A stretch of DNA of 64,000 bases from Actinoplanes sp. M2I2 (GCF_023544445.1 NZ_JALPVJ010000031.1:1-64000); one strand, 5' to 3'. Shown: positions 51,964-60,010, counted from the stretch's first letter. Made by a program: numbers and translations. Notes: generated from the sequence alone by a model not told the origin.

Positions 51964-52015
51964 AGGAACAGGTGTTCGAACATCGAAGCCTGATCACCAC
52001 CGGAGGCATGCCGTC

Positions 52016-52210
52016 ATGACCGACCAGTCGAACGCCGAGAAGGACCCGTCGGACTGGGTGACCGGTGACGAACCGGCAACCGGCGCCCAGGAGTCGTACC
52101 TGCACACCTTGGCCGGCGAGGCCAAGGAGGAATTGCCGGACGACCTGACCAAGGCCGAGGCGTCGCAGAAGATCGACGAACTGCAGCAGAAGACCGGCCG
52201 CGGTCAGTGA
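52016..52210 (+). CDS. DUF3072 protein
   Basis: A 64-residue small acidic protein. DPSDWVTGDEPATGAQESYLHTLAGEAKEELPDDLTKAEASQKIDELQQKTGRG is the full DUF3072 pattern. Likely helical and soluble. The family is widespread in actinobacteria and of unknown role. It is followed by a strong terminator. Confidence 0.88.
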   Translation: MTDQSNAEKDPSDWVTGDEPATGAQESYLHTLAGEAKEELPDDLTKAEASQKIDELQQKTGRGQ

Positions 52211-52218
52211 TCTCCCGG

Positions 52219-52252
52219 AAAGCCGGCCCCCCGACGGGGCCGGCTTTCTTTT
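52219..52252 (+). terminator. Strong terminator after DUF3072
   Basis: A 12-base arm AAAGCCGGCCCC pairs with its complement around a five-base loop, followed by TTCTTTTTT. A textbook intrinsic terminator. Confidence 0.93.
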
Positions 52253-52263
52253 TTGCCTCGTGT

Positions 52264-52307
52264 GTCAACTCGGGTTGACGACAGACGGTCCGTCAACGTA
52301 CGTTGAC
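52264..52307 (+). promoter_or_regulatory. Twin GTCAAC-N4-GTTGAC operators before the HTH/Clp-N pair
   Basis: GTCAAC-TCGG-GTTGAC lies at 52264-52279 and GTCAAC-GTAC-GTTGAC at 52292-52307. Each is a perfect 6+4+6 palindrome; centres are 28 bp apart. The second ends three bases before the ATG of the small HTH gene, suggesting binding that blocks the transcript or its start. Confidence 0.85.
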
Positions 52308-52310
52308 AGC

Positions 52311-52547
52311 ATGACCGAAGCAACCGATCTCGCCGCGGCGGCGAGCAGTGCCGACCCCCGGGTCGGCCTGCGCGCGGTGGTGGCCCTGCGCCGCCTGCTC
52401 GAGGGTCTCGAGCACCTGCAGGTGGCCAACGCCCGCCGCAAGGGCTGGTCCTGGCAGGAGATCGCCGACGCGCTCGAGGTGACCCGCCAGGGCGTGCACA
52501 AGAAGCACGCCCGCCTGATGCCGGCGCCCGACCCCCGGGAGGACTGA
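52311..52547 (+). CDS. Small helix-turn-helix regulator paired with a Clp-N protein
   Basis: A 78-residue protein. RRLLEGLEHLQVANARRKGWSWQEIADALEVTRQGVHKKHARLMP shows a helix-turn-helix (WSWQEIADALEVTRQGVHKKH). The downstream ATG is two bases after the stop, so translation is coupled. Two palindromes directly upstream make autoregulation likely. I infer it controls the Clp-N gene. Confidence 0.82.
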   Translation: MTEATDLAAAASSADPRVGLRAVVALRRLLEGLEHLQVANARRKGWSWQEIADALEVTRQGVHKKHARLMPAPDPRED

Positions 52548-52549
52548 AG

Positions 52550-53149
52550 ATGTTCGAGCGATTCACCGCCGAGGCGCGCGCCGTCGTGACCAACGCCCAG
52601 ATCGAGGCCCGCTCCCTGCACCACGATCACATCGGCACCGAGCACGTGCTGCTCGCGCTGCTGACCGACCCGGCCGGCCCGGTCGCCCGGTCGACCGGCC
52701 TGGACGCGGACACCGTCCGGGCCGACATCCTGCAGCGGATCGGCGGCCACACGCAGGACGGCCCGGTGGTCAGCGACGCCGACGCCGAGGACGCGGCCGC
52801 GCTCAAGGCGATCGGCATCGACCTGGCCGCCGTGCGCGAGGCGATCGAGGCCAACTTCGGCGCCGGGGCGTTGCGCCTGCCCCGCCCGGCGAAGAAGCGG
52901 GGCCTGTTCAGCAAGATCTACGCCGGCAGCAACCACATCCCGTTCACCAACCGCAACAAGAAGGTGCTCGAGTTGTCGCTGCGCGAGGCCCTCCGGCTCA
53001 AGCAGAAGTTCATCGCGCCCGAGCACATCATGCTCGGCCTGCTGCGCGAGGGGCACGGCCTGGCCATGCTCATCATGGCCGACCGGGGCGTCGACTTCGA
53101 CCGCGTCCGGGCCGACCTGGAACGCTCGGTGGGCGCGACCGCCGCCTGA
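52550..53149 (+). CDS. Clp N-terminal-domain protein lacking an ATPase
   Basis: A 199-residue protein with two Clp_N repeats (about 1-80, MFERFTAEARAVVTNAQIEARSLHHDHIGTEHVLLALL; about 135-195, FTNRNKKVLELSLREALRLKQKFIAPEHIMLGLLREGHG). No Walker motifs follow, so it is a free-standing adaptor-like domain of the ClpC kind. It may deliver or compete for ClpC substrates. It is coupled to the HTH gene. Confidence 0.85.
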   Translation: MFERFTAEARAVVTNAQIEARSLHHDHIGTEHVLLALLTDPAGPVARSTGLDADTVRADILQRIGGHTQDGPVVSDADAEDAAALKAIGIDLAAVREAIEANFGAGALRLPRPAKKRGLFSKIYAGSNHIPFTNRNKKVLELSLREALRLKQKFIAPEHIMLGLLREGHGLAMLIMADRGVDFDRVRADLERSVGATAA

Positions 53150-53150
53150 C

Positions 53151-53537
53151 TCAGGGCTGGAAGTACACCCGCAGCTGGTGGCCGTCGGCGGTGTGATGCC
53201 AGCCGACGTCCCCCAGGGTCGTGATGTCCGGACGGCGCCGCAGCCAGGCGGCGGCCATCGCGAAGGCCTCGGCCGGGGTCTGCCCGACGAAGACGACGCG
53301 GCGCTCCCACTCTTCCCAGACGGCCGGCGAGGGGCCTGAGACCACCGCGGTGGGCCCGATCCGGCGGCCGTTGCGCACACCCCGGACATACCAGTCGTTG
53401 ACGTCCTCGTCGTGCTCGACCGACCAGCCGTCGATGTGGCCGAGGTCGTTCACGATCGCGCTGCGGGCGCAGTCCAGCGCGGCATCCAGCGAGGCGAATT
53501 CCACCTCTTCACCCTCGTACTCCACCCGGTACGCCAT
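53151..53537 (-). CDS. Conserved hypothetical protein, 128 residues
   Basis: A small soluble protein. YRVEYEGEEVEFASLDAALDCARSAIVNDLGHIDGWSVEHDEDVNDWYVRGVRNGRRIGPTAVVSG, followed by an amphipathic helix (AEAFAMAAAWLRRRPD). Many Trp, Asp and Glu residues. No family recognised. ATG at 53537. Converges with the Clp-N gene (2 bp apart). Confidence 0.7.
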   Translation of the reverse strand: MAYRVEYEGEEVEFASLDAALDCARSAIVNDLGHIDGWSVEHDEDVNDWYVRGVRNGRRIGPTAVVSGPSPAVWEEWERRVVFVGQTPAEAFAMAAAWLRRRPDITTLGDVGWHHTADGHQLRVYFQP

Positions 53538-53605
53538 GCATCGCCCCCTGCCCCGGCCGACCCAGGGGCACGATCTTAAGCGATTCTCCGAGTAAGTTTC
53601 AGATC

Positions 53606-54448
53606 ATGCCTGCTCACGTCCTCGTCACCGGGGCGGCCGGCCTCATCGGCACCGCCGTGCTCGATCACCTGGCCTCCGACGGCGTCTCCACCACCGCCCT
53701 CGTCCTCGAACCCACCGACACCCGAGCCGACCGCACGCTGGTGGGCGACGCCCGCGACGTGTCGCTGGTCGACGACGCCCTCGACGGCGCCGAAGCCGTC
53801 ATCCACCTCGCTGCCATCTCCCACCCGGGCAGCGATCCCGACGAGGAGGTCTTCGGCCGCAACACCCTGGCCACGTTCACCGTGCTCGACCGGGCCGCGC
53901 GGCGCGGCGTGCGCAACGCCGTGATCGCCAGCAGCTACGCGATCGGCGGGCTCCCGTTCGCCCGCCGGCCGCTGCGCCTGCCCTACCTGCCGATCGATGC
54001 CGCCGTGCCGCTGCAGATCACCGACCCGTACGCCCTCTCGAAGCGCGCCGACGAGGCCACCGCCGACATGATCCATCGCCAGTACGGCATGACCGTGGTG
54101 GCCCTGCGCCTGCCGTTCGTGGGCGCGGCCGACGACCGTCTGGGCCCGATGGCCGAGCTCTTCGCGCGTGATCCCGGCCGGGGCGCGGCCGACGTGTGGA
54201 GCTACCTCGACGTCCGGGACGCGGCCCGGGCCCTGGTGGCGGCCCTGCAGCCGGCCTTGTCGGGCAACCACGTGCTCTACGTGGCCGCCCCTGACACGCT
54301 GGCCCCGCAGTCCACGGAGTGGCTGCTCGACGAGTTCCATCCCGGGGTGCCCCGCCCCGGCTTCCCCGGCCGCGCGGTGCCGATCGACCTCCGGCCGGCC
54401 CGCGAGCTGCTCGGCTTCACGGCCCGCTACGAATACCCGGTCGCATGA
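53606..54448 (+). CDS. NAD(P)-dependent sugar epimerase/dehydratase
   Basis: A 280-residue extended SDR. VTGAAGLIGTAVLDHL is the cofactor motif, the catalytic YALSK is in DPYALSKRADEAT, and RLPFVGAADDRLG and YLDVRDAARALV follow. The enzyme acts on a sugar or sugar acid. Its stop overlaps the start of an enolase-superfamily dehydratase (ATGA), so the two form a metabolic pair, perhaps hexuronate catabolism. Confidence 0.85.
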   Translation: MPAHVLVTGAAGLIGTAVLDHLASDGVSTTALVLEPTDTRADRTLVGDARDVSLVDDALDGAEAVIHLAAISHPGSDPDEEVFGRNTLATFTVLDRAARRGVRNAVIASSYAIGGLPFARRPLRLPYLPIDAAVPLQITDPYALSKRADEATADMIHRQYGMTVVALRLPFVGAADDRLGPMAELFARDPGRGAADVWSYLDVRDAARALVAALQPALSGNHVLYVAAPDTLAPQSTEWLLDEFHPGVPRPGFPGRAVPIDLRPARELLGFTARYEYPVA

Positions 54449-55665
54449 GCGCGCCCTCGATCACCGGCGTCCGGGTCTTCGTCACCGCCCCCGAGGGGGT
54501 CAACCTCGTCGTCGTGCGCGTCGACACCTCCGAGCCCGGCTTGTACGGGCTGGGCTGCGCGACCTTCCACCAGCGGTTCGCCGCCGTGGTCGCCGCGCTC
54601 GAGACGCACGTCGCCCCGTTGCTGACCGGGCGGGACGTCAGCCAGATCTCCGACATCGGCCGGATGCTGCACTTCTCGTCGTACTGGCGGGGCGGCCCGG
54701 TCCTCAACAGTGCCCTCTCCGGGATCGACATGGCGCTGTGGGACATCGCCGGCAAGCGCGCCGGGCTGCCCGTCCACGACCTGCTCGGCGGCCGGCTGCG
54801 CGGCGCGGCGCCGGTCTATCTGCACGCGTCGGGAGCCACGATCGAGGAGACCCTCGACCACGCCGAGTCCCTGGTGGCGGCCGGTCTGCGGCATGTGCGG
54901 CTGCAGACCGGGCAGCCGGGCCTGGGCGCGTACGGGGCTCCGGGCACGCCGGGCGGCTACCCCGGCGCGCCTTACCCGGACGGCTGGGACGTCCACCACT
55001 ACCTCGCGCAGACGCCACGCCTGTTCGCCGCGGCCCGCGAGCGGCTGGGCGACGACGTGGAGCTGCTGCACGACGTGCACAGCCGGCTGACGCCCAAGCA
55101 GGCCGCCGTGCTGGCCCGCGCGCTCGAGCCGTACCGCCTGTTCTTCCTGGAGGACGTGGTGGCGCCCGAGCACTACGACCGGCTGCCGGAGGTGCGCGCG
55201 GCCTCGCCCGTACCGCTGGCGGTGGGTGAGTTGACCGCCTCGGTGACCGACGCCGCCCGGCTCGTCACCGGCGGCGGCGTCGACCTGCTGCGATGCCACA
55301 TCTCGGCGATCGGCGGCCTGACGCCCGGGCACAAGCTGGCCGTGCTCTGCGAGCTGCACGGCGTGCAGACCGCGTGGCACGCCCCGGCCGACGTCTCCCC
55401 CATCGGCGCCGCGGCCAACCTGGCCCTCGACCTGACGAGTCCGGCGTTCGGCATCCAGGAGGGGCACGTGTACGCCGACGTCGTCCACGAGATCTTCCCG
55501 GGTACGCCGGTGATCGCGGCCGGCTATGCGCAGGCCTCCACCGGGCCGGGGTGGGGCCTCGAGTTCGACGAGGCCGCCGCGGCCCGGCATCCGCCGGTGC
55601 TGGGTGGTCACGAGCGGTGGGCGGCCACGGTCCGCCGCCCGGACGGCGCCATCGAAGCTCCGTGA
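54445..55665 (+). CDS. Mandelate racemase/enolase-superfamily dehydratase (ManD-like)
   Basis: A 406-residue enolase-superfamily enzyme. Metal ligands sit in LLHDVHSRLTPKQAA (Asp), FFLEDVVAPE (Glu) and AVGELTAS (Glu). AWHAPADVSPIG and HISAIGGLTPGHKLA fit the mannonate dehydratase/starvation-sensing RspA branch. It should remove water from a sugar acid. ATG at 54445 overlaps the epimerase stop. Confidence 0.88.
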   Translation: MSAPSITGVRVFVTAPEGVNLVVVRVDTSEPGLYGLGCATFHQRFAAVVAALETHVAPLLTGRDVSQISDIGRMLHFSSYWRGGPVLNSALSGIDMALWDIAGKRAGLPVHDLLGGRLRGAAPVYLHASGATIEETLDHAESLVAAGLRHVRLQTGQPGLGAYGAPGTPGGYPGAPYPDGWDVHHYLAQTPRLFAAARERLGDDVELLHDVHSRLTPKQAAVLARALEPYRLFFLEDVVAPEHYDRLPEVRAASPVPLAVGELTASVTDAARLVTGGGVDLLRCHISAIGGLTPGHKLAVLCELHGVQTAWHAPADVSPIGAAANLALDLTSPAFGIQEGHVYADVVHEIFPGTPVIAAGYAQASTGPGWGLEFDEAAAARHPPVLGGHERWAATVRRPDGAIEAP

Positions 55666-55752
55666 CCGCCCCCGGCGCCTGTTCTCGGAGCGCCGCCGAG
55701 CCGTGGCGGGACCTCAACCGCACCGTGACCCGGCCCCGACGGGGAGCAGGCG

Positions 55753-56814
55753 TCAGAGCTGCTCTGCGGGCCCGCCGGCCGACGGCGTGGCGTCGTACCG
55801 GATCGGGGGTGTCAGCGGACCGTCCACCAGTGCGGCGATCCGCGGGATCTCGGAGGCGATCGAGGCCTGGTGCCTCTCGAACGCCTCGGCCGACGCAAAG
55901 GCCATGACCGCCAGGAGCGGGCCGTTCTCGTCATCGAGAGGGCTGCGCACCGAGTACTCCAGATTTCCGGGCTCGGCCCGGATCCGCGGGGCCAGCTCGG
56001 CCAGGACGGCGAGGAGGTCGCCGCGCCGGCCGGGCCGGGGCCGCAGCGGCGACGCGAGGAAGACCGGGCGCGACGCCGTCCCGCCCCGGAGCAGGGTGAG
56101 GGCGCGCGCGGCCGAGGCCGGGTCGGGCAACCGGATCTCGTGGCCGGCCAGCTCACTCACCGAGGCGGCCACGGCGACCTCGCCGATCTGACCGGGCGTG
56201 ATCCACTCCGGCTGGGCGTCGCCGACCGACCGGGTCCGCACGGGCCCCAGCACGAGGGTGAAGACCCGTGGCCGGCCGGCGGCCTCGGCCACGAGCACCT
56301 TGCCCATCATCAGCAGGGCGGACTGCTCCATGCTGAGCAGGCCACTGCCGGGCACCGGCCGGAACCCGGACTCGCCGGCCACGATCTGGTACGTGCCGGT
56401 CGGGCTCAGCCGGGGCAGGACGGCCCGCATCACGGCCGCGTGCGTCGTCACGGGATCGACGAAGGCCGCTTGCCAGTCGGCCGGGTCGATCTCCCAGAGC
56501 TTGCGCCCGCCCCAGTAGCCGCCGATCGGCGCGACGACGTCATCGAGGCCGCCGAGCCGATCGGTCATCTCGGCCGCCAGCCGATCGGCCCCGTCGAACG
56601 TGGTGTAGTCGTGCACGACGAGGTGCAGCCGATCGGTGACGGCCTCGCCGAGCACCTGCCGGAACTCCGCCGCGCGCCGCTCATCGCGGCTGGGCACGAC
56701 GACGTGGGCCCCGGCGGCCAGGTAGGCCCGCACGATCCCCTCGCCGACTCCTCCTGTTCCACCCGGAATCAGAACCCGCCGTCCGTCGACCCGGGTCTGC
56801 ACGGCACTGGTCAT
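55753..56814 (-). CDS. SDR fused to an antibiotic-biosynthesis-monooxygenase-like domain
   Basis: A 353-residue fusion. Residues 1 to about 225 are an SDR (IPGGTGGVGEGIVRAYLAAGAHVVVPSRDERR), with a weaker catalytic region, since the usual YxxxK is not obvious. Residues about 255-350 look like an ABM dimer (RPGRRGDLLAVLAELAPRIRAEPGNLEYSVRSPLDDENGPLLAVMAFASAEAFERHQAS). A dehydrogenase with an oxygenase or ligand-sensing tail. ATG at 56814. Its divergent promoter is shared with a MarR gene and carries three operators. Confidence 0.8.
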   Translation of the reverse strand: MTSAVQTRVDGRRVLIPGGTGGVGEGIVRAYLAAGAHVVVPSRDERRAAEFRQVLGEAVTDRLHLVVHDYTTFDGADRLAAEMTDRLGGLDDVVAPIGGYWGGRKLWEIDPADWQAAFVDPVTTHAAVMRAVLPRLSPTGTYQIVAGESGFRPVPGSGLLSMEQSALLMMGKVLVAEAAGRPRVFTLVLGPVRTRSVGDAQPEWITPGQIGEVAVAASVSELAGHEIRLPDPASAARALTLLRGGTASRPVFLASPLRPRPGRRGDLLAVLAELAPRIRAEPGNLEYSVRSPLDDENGPLLAVMAFASAEAFERHQASIASEIPRIAALVDGPLTPPIRYDATPSAGGPAEQL

Positions 56815-56833
56815 AGCCCACCTCTTCCGTATT

Positions 56834-56892
56834 CGTTGGTAGCCCCAACGTTGGTTTACCCAACGTAACACCTGTCGTTGGGAAGCCCAACG
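56834..56892. promoter_or_regulatory. Three CGTTGG-N5-CCAACG operators
   Basis: Perfect inverted repeats at 56834-56850, 56849-56865 and 56876-56892; spacers TAGCC, TTTAC and GAAGC. Centres are 15 and 27 bp apart; the first two share two bases. They lie between the divergent SDR-fusion and MarR genes and very probably bind the MarR protein. Confidence 0.88.
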
Positions 56893-56906
56893 GCTAAGAT
56901 GACGGC

Positions 56907-57365
56907 ATGCCGGAGACGAAGGACACCCCCCAGCCCCCGGCCCGGCTGCGCACCCTGGCCAGCTGGCAGGCGAGCAAGATGTCGACGATCGGCACGCGCC
57001 TGTTCGCCCGGCGGATGAAGCTGAGCGCCCGGGCCGACTTCGCCGTCCTGGCCGTTCTCGAGGAGTCCGGGCCGCTGAGCCAGGCCGACATCGGCCGGCG
57101 CCTGGGCCTCGATCGCAACGACGTCAACGGGATTCTCAACCGGCTGGAGAGCGAGCACCGCGTCCGGCGCGAGACCGATCCGGCCGACCGCCGCCGCAAC
57201 GTCGTCCTGCTCACCGGCGAGGGACGCCTCTACCTGGACGAGCTGCAGGAGTACACCGAGGCCGTGCAGGACGAGCTCCTCGCCGGCCTGAGCGCCGCCG
57301 AGCGCCGGCACCTGCGGGAGCTGCTGACCAAGCTGCTCGGCGGCCACCGCCAAGAGCCCGCGTGA
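56907..57365 (+). CDS. MarR-family regulator
   Basis: A 152-residue winged-helix regulator. ARADFAVLAVLEESGPLSQADIGRRLGLDRNDVNGILNRLESEHRVRRETDPADRRRNVVLLTGEG contains the MarR HTH and wing. ATG at 56907. Divergent from the SDR fusion with three operators between them; likely autorepressed and released by a ligand of the fusion enzyme. Confidence 0.9.
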   Translation: MPETKDTPQPPARLRTLASWQASKMSTIGTRLFARRMKLSARADFAVLAVLEESGPLSQADIGRRLGLDRNDVNGILNRLESEHRVRRETDPADRRRNVVLLTGEGRLYLDELQEYTEAVQDELLAGLSAAERRHLRELLTKLLGGHRQEPA

Positions 57366-57374
57366 CAGAGTTGT

Positions 57375-57399
57375 TATTTCAGATTTGAAGGAGTTACAG
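57375..57399 (+). promoter_or_regulatory. 25-bp operator before the second MarR gene
   Basis: TATTTCAGATTTGAA leads the 25-base element. TTTCA-GATT-TGAA is an inverted repeat. The same 25 bases (two changes) recur at 57906-57930 upstream of the pirin gene. The element ends eight bases before the MarR start. Confidence 0.85.
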
Positions 57400-57406
57400 T
57401 TCCCGT

Positions 57407-57847
57407 ATGGCCGATCCGCTGACCGACACCCAACAGCTCGCGTGGCGCACCTTCGTCGAGAGCTCCTGGGCCCTGCACACCCACCTCGAGGATGAGCTGC
57501 GCGCGCAGACCGGTCTCAGCATGAACGACTACCACGTGATGGTCACCCTCTCGGAGGCTCCGGACCACCGGCTCCGCATGGGCGAACTGGCCAGCCGGCT
57601 GGTCTTCTCCCCCAGCCGCATCACGTACCAGATCAGCTCGATGGTCAAGCGCGGCCTGGTGCGCAAGCAGCCCTGCCCCGAGGACGGCCGCGGCCAGGAG
57701 GCCGTGCTGACCGACGAGGGCATGGCCGCGCTCGAGGCCGCCGCGCCGATGCACCTCATCACCGTCCGCGACAGCTTCATCGACCGCCTCGACGACGATG
57801 AGCTGGCGGTCATCGGACGGGTCTTCGACAAGATCCGGAAGCCCTGA
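57407..57847 (+). CDS. MarR-family regulator of the pirin gene
   Basis: A 146-residue winged-helix protein. LSMNDYHVMVTLSEAPDHRLRMGELASRLVFSPSRITYQISSMVKRGLVRKQPCPEDGRGQEAVLTDEG shows the MarR domain. The operator before it is repeated before the pirin gene 135 bp downstream, so the pair forms an autoregulated unit. One Cys (CPED) could allow redox sensing, as in OhrR. Confidence 0.9.
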   Translation: MADPLTDTQQLAWRTFVESSWALHTHLEDELRAQTGLSMNDYHVMVTLSEAPDHRLRMGELASRLVFSPSRITYQISSMVKRGLVRKQPCPEDGRGQEAVLTDEGMAALEAAAPMHLITVRDSFIDRLDDDELAVIGRVFDKIRKP

Positions 57848-57905
57848 CCCGGCGCTTCCGGCTTCCCGGATCCAGCACACGCGCCTAGGAACGGCAGCAC
57901 ACTAC

Positions 57906-57930
57906 TATTTCAGATTTGAAAGAGTTAGAG
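57906..57930 (+). promoter_or_regulatory. 25-bp operator before the pirin gene
   Basis: Starts TATTTCAGATTTGAAA and matches the element at 57375-57399 at 23 of 25 bases. Here the inverted repeat TTTCA-GATT-TGAAA is complete. It is 53 bases upstream of the pirin ATG. Confidence 0.85.
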
Positions 57931-57982
57931 TGTGAGCACGGCCGAGTCGGCCTGCGTGATCGACAGCTTAGGAAGGCCCGCC

Positions 57983-58951
57983 ATGCCCGCCATCACCGTG
58001 GACGACGTTCTGGTCCTGCCCCGCCTGCCGCGACTCGACCCCGACACCACCGTCCGGCCGGTCCGCCGCCTCACGACCGCGCCCACCGGCTACGAGGGTG
58101 AGGGCTTCCCGGTCCGCCGCGCGTTCGCCGGGGTGCCGGTCAACGAGCTCGACCCGTTCATCCACCTCGACCAGATGGGCGAGGTCGACTACGCGCCGGG
58201 CGAGCCCAAGGGGACCCCGTGGCACCCGCACCGCGGGTTCGAGACCGTGACCTACATGATCGACGGGATCATGGACCACCAGGACTCGCTGGGCAGCGGC
58301 GGCACCATCGCCAACGGCGACACCCAGTGGATGACCGCCGGTCAGGGCATCCTGCACATCGAGGCGCCGCCGGAGCACCTGGTGACCAGCGGCGGCCTCT
58401 TCCACGGGCTGCAGCTGTGGGTCAACCTGCCCCGCGCGGCCAAGATGATCACGCCGAAGTACCAGGACATCCGCGGCCGGGAGTCGGCCTTGCTGACCAC
58501 GCCGGACGGCGGCAGCCTGATCCGGGTCATCGCCGGTGAGGTCGGCGGGCACGCCGGACCCGGCTCGACGTTCACGCCGATCAACCTGGCCCACGTCACC
58601 CTGCAGCCCGGCGCCCAGCTCGATCTGCCGTGGCAGCCCGATTACAACGCGCTGGTCTACGTGCTGGCCGGCCGGGGCACGGTGGGCGCCGAGCAGCGCC
58701 CGATCCAGATCGGCCAGCTGGCCGCCCACGGCAAGGGCGACGCGATCCGCGTCACGGCTGACGCGGTCCAGGACTCGAACATCCCGGCGATGGAGCTGTT
58801 CATCATGGGCGGCCGCCCGATCCGCGAGCCGGTGGCCCACTACGGCCCCTTCGTGATGAACACCCAGGCCGAGCTGCGGCAGGCCTTCGAGGACTTCCAG
58901 AAGGGCCGGCTGGGCGTCATCCCGGCCGATCGACTCCCGCACACCGACTGA
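57983..58951 (+). CDS. Pirin family protein
   Basis: A 322-residue bicupin. Metal ligands H81, H83, H125 and E127 in TPWHPHRGFETVTY and ILHIEAPPE are intact, as in iron-binding pirins with quercetinase-like activity. I choose ATG 57983 because AGGAAGG precedes it by six bases; a GTG at 57932 is an alternative. Controlled by the adjacent MarR protein through a shared operator. A redox or stress role is likely. Confidence 0.9.
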   Translation: MPAITVDDVLVLPRLPRLDPDTTVRPVRRLTTAPTGYEGEGFPVRRAFAGVPVNELDPFIHLDQMGEVDYAPGEPKGTPWHPHRGFETVTYMIDGIMDHQDSLGSGGTIANGDTQWMTAGQGILHIEAPPEHLVTSGGLFHGLQLWVNLPRAAKMITPKYQDIRGRESALLTTPDGGSLIRVIAGEVGGHAGPGSTFTPINLAHVTLQPGAQLDLPWQPDYNALVYVLAGRGTVGAEQRPIQIGQLAAHGKGDAIRVTADAVQDSNIPAMELFIMGGRPIREPVAHYGPFVMNTQAELRQAFEDFQKGRLGVIPADRLPHTD

Positions 58952-58963
58952 CCACGGCGACAG

Positions 58964-58997
58964 AAAACCCCGCCCGGAGGCCCCGGGCGGGGTTTTT
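58964..58997. terminator. Strong terminator after pirin
   Basis: Fourteen-base arms AAAACCCCGCCCGG and its complement around a five-base loop, ending in TTTTT to the right and an A run to the left. Bidirectional; also serves the SEC-C gene. Confidence 0.95.
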
Positions 58998-59008
58998 CGC
59001 GTGGGCGA

Positions 59009-60010
59009 TCAGGCGCGGGAGCGGGGCAGGCAGTCCTTCTTGTACTTGAGCCCGGAGCCGCACCAGCAGGCGCCGTTGCGCTCCGGCGGCCACGGGATCT
59101 GACTGGGGGAGGCGGCCAGCGTGTCCACGTACGCCGACCGGGTCGCGGCATCGGTCGGGTCGCCCTGCTTGTCCAGGTCGTCGACCTTGCCGGGCAGCAC
59201 GGCCAGGCCGGTGCGGCCGGTGGCGGTCAGGCGCACCAGTTCCTTTTCGAGGCGGGCGCGGTGCTCGTCCCAGTCGGCGCCGTACTGCTCGGACAGGGCC
59301 GGCCACTTCTCCAGCAGGCGGTCGAACTCGGGCTTGGGCCAGAACACCAGGTCGACGTCCGCGGCGGCGGCGGCCGGGGCCGCGCCGGCGTTGGCCAGCC
59401 GGGTCTCGAGCCGCTCGGCCAGGTTGTCGTTGTGGTCGTGCTGCAGGCCGAGGGCGTGCCGCAGGCGGTGCCGCTGCTGCAGCAGGAAGAACAGCGTGCC
59501 GGCGTCGTCCGCGCTGGCCGGCTCGGACGACTGGTCGGCCGCGGCGCGCTCGGCGAACGCGAGCTTCACCGCCTCGGTCAGCCACTCCTCGGCCTGCCGG
59601 GAGCGCTTGCCCACGACCAGGGCGGCGGTGATGAACGCGGCCGCGTCCGGGTGCACGGTCAGCTGGGGCCGCAGCGCCTCGATCTCGGCCAGCGCCTCGT
59701 CGTCGCGGCCGGCCCGGAACAGGATGCGGGCCCGCACGGCGCGGGTGGTGGCGACCTGATTGTCGTCGCGGTTGCCGTACGCCTCGATGGCGCCGTCGGC
59801 GTAGCGGAGGGCGGCGTCGAGCTTCGAGCGGCTCTCGGCGATCTCGGCGGCCAGCGTCAGCGCCTGGCCGGCGTCCTGCGGGTCTTCCAGCCGGCCCGAC
59901 TCCACCGCGTCGGCCACGTCGGCCGCGACGCCGAGAGGGTTGGCCGCGCCCAGGGCGGACTGCCGGATCTCTTCTAGGTCTGCGCTGGTCAGCACGGTTT
60001 TAGTCGCCAC
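59009..60010 (-). CDS. SEC-C metal-binding protein with helical repeat domain
   Basis: A 333-residue protein. The C-terminal zinc motif CWCGSGLKYKKDC (about 315-327) is a SEC-C domain. The N-terminal 200 residues are helical and TPR-like (ALTLAAEIAESRSKLDAALRYADGAIEAYGNR, RARILFRAGRDDEALAEIEALRP). The protein probably binds a partner through zinc. Function unknown. Divergent from the aminopeptidase. Confidence 0.88.
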   Translation of the reverse strand: MATKTVLTSADLEEIRQSALGAANPLGVAADVADAVESGRLEDPQDAGQALTLAAEIAESRSKLDAALRYADGAIEAYGNRDDNQVATTRAVRARILFRAGRDDEALAEIEALRPQLTVHPDAAAFITAALVVGKRSRQAEEWLTEAVKLAFAERAAADQSSEPASADDAGTLFFLLQQRHRLRHALGLQHDHNDNLAERLETRLANAGAAPAAAAADVDLVFWPKPEFDRLLEKWPALSEQYGADWDEHRARLEKELVRLTATGRTGLAVLPGKVDDLDKQGDPTDAATRSAYVDTLAASPSQIPWPPERNGACWCGSGLKYKKDCLPRSRA

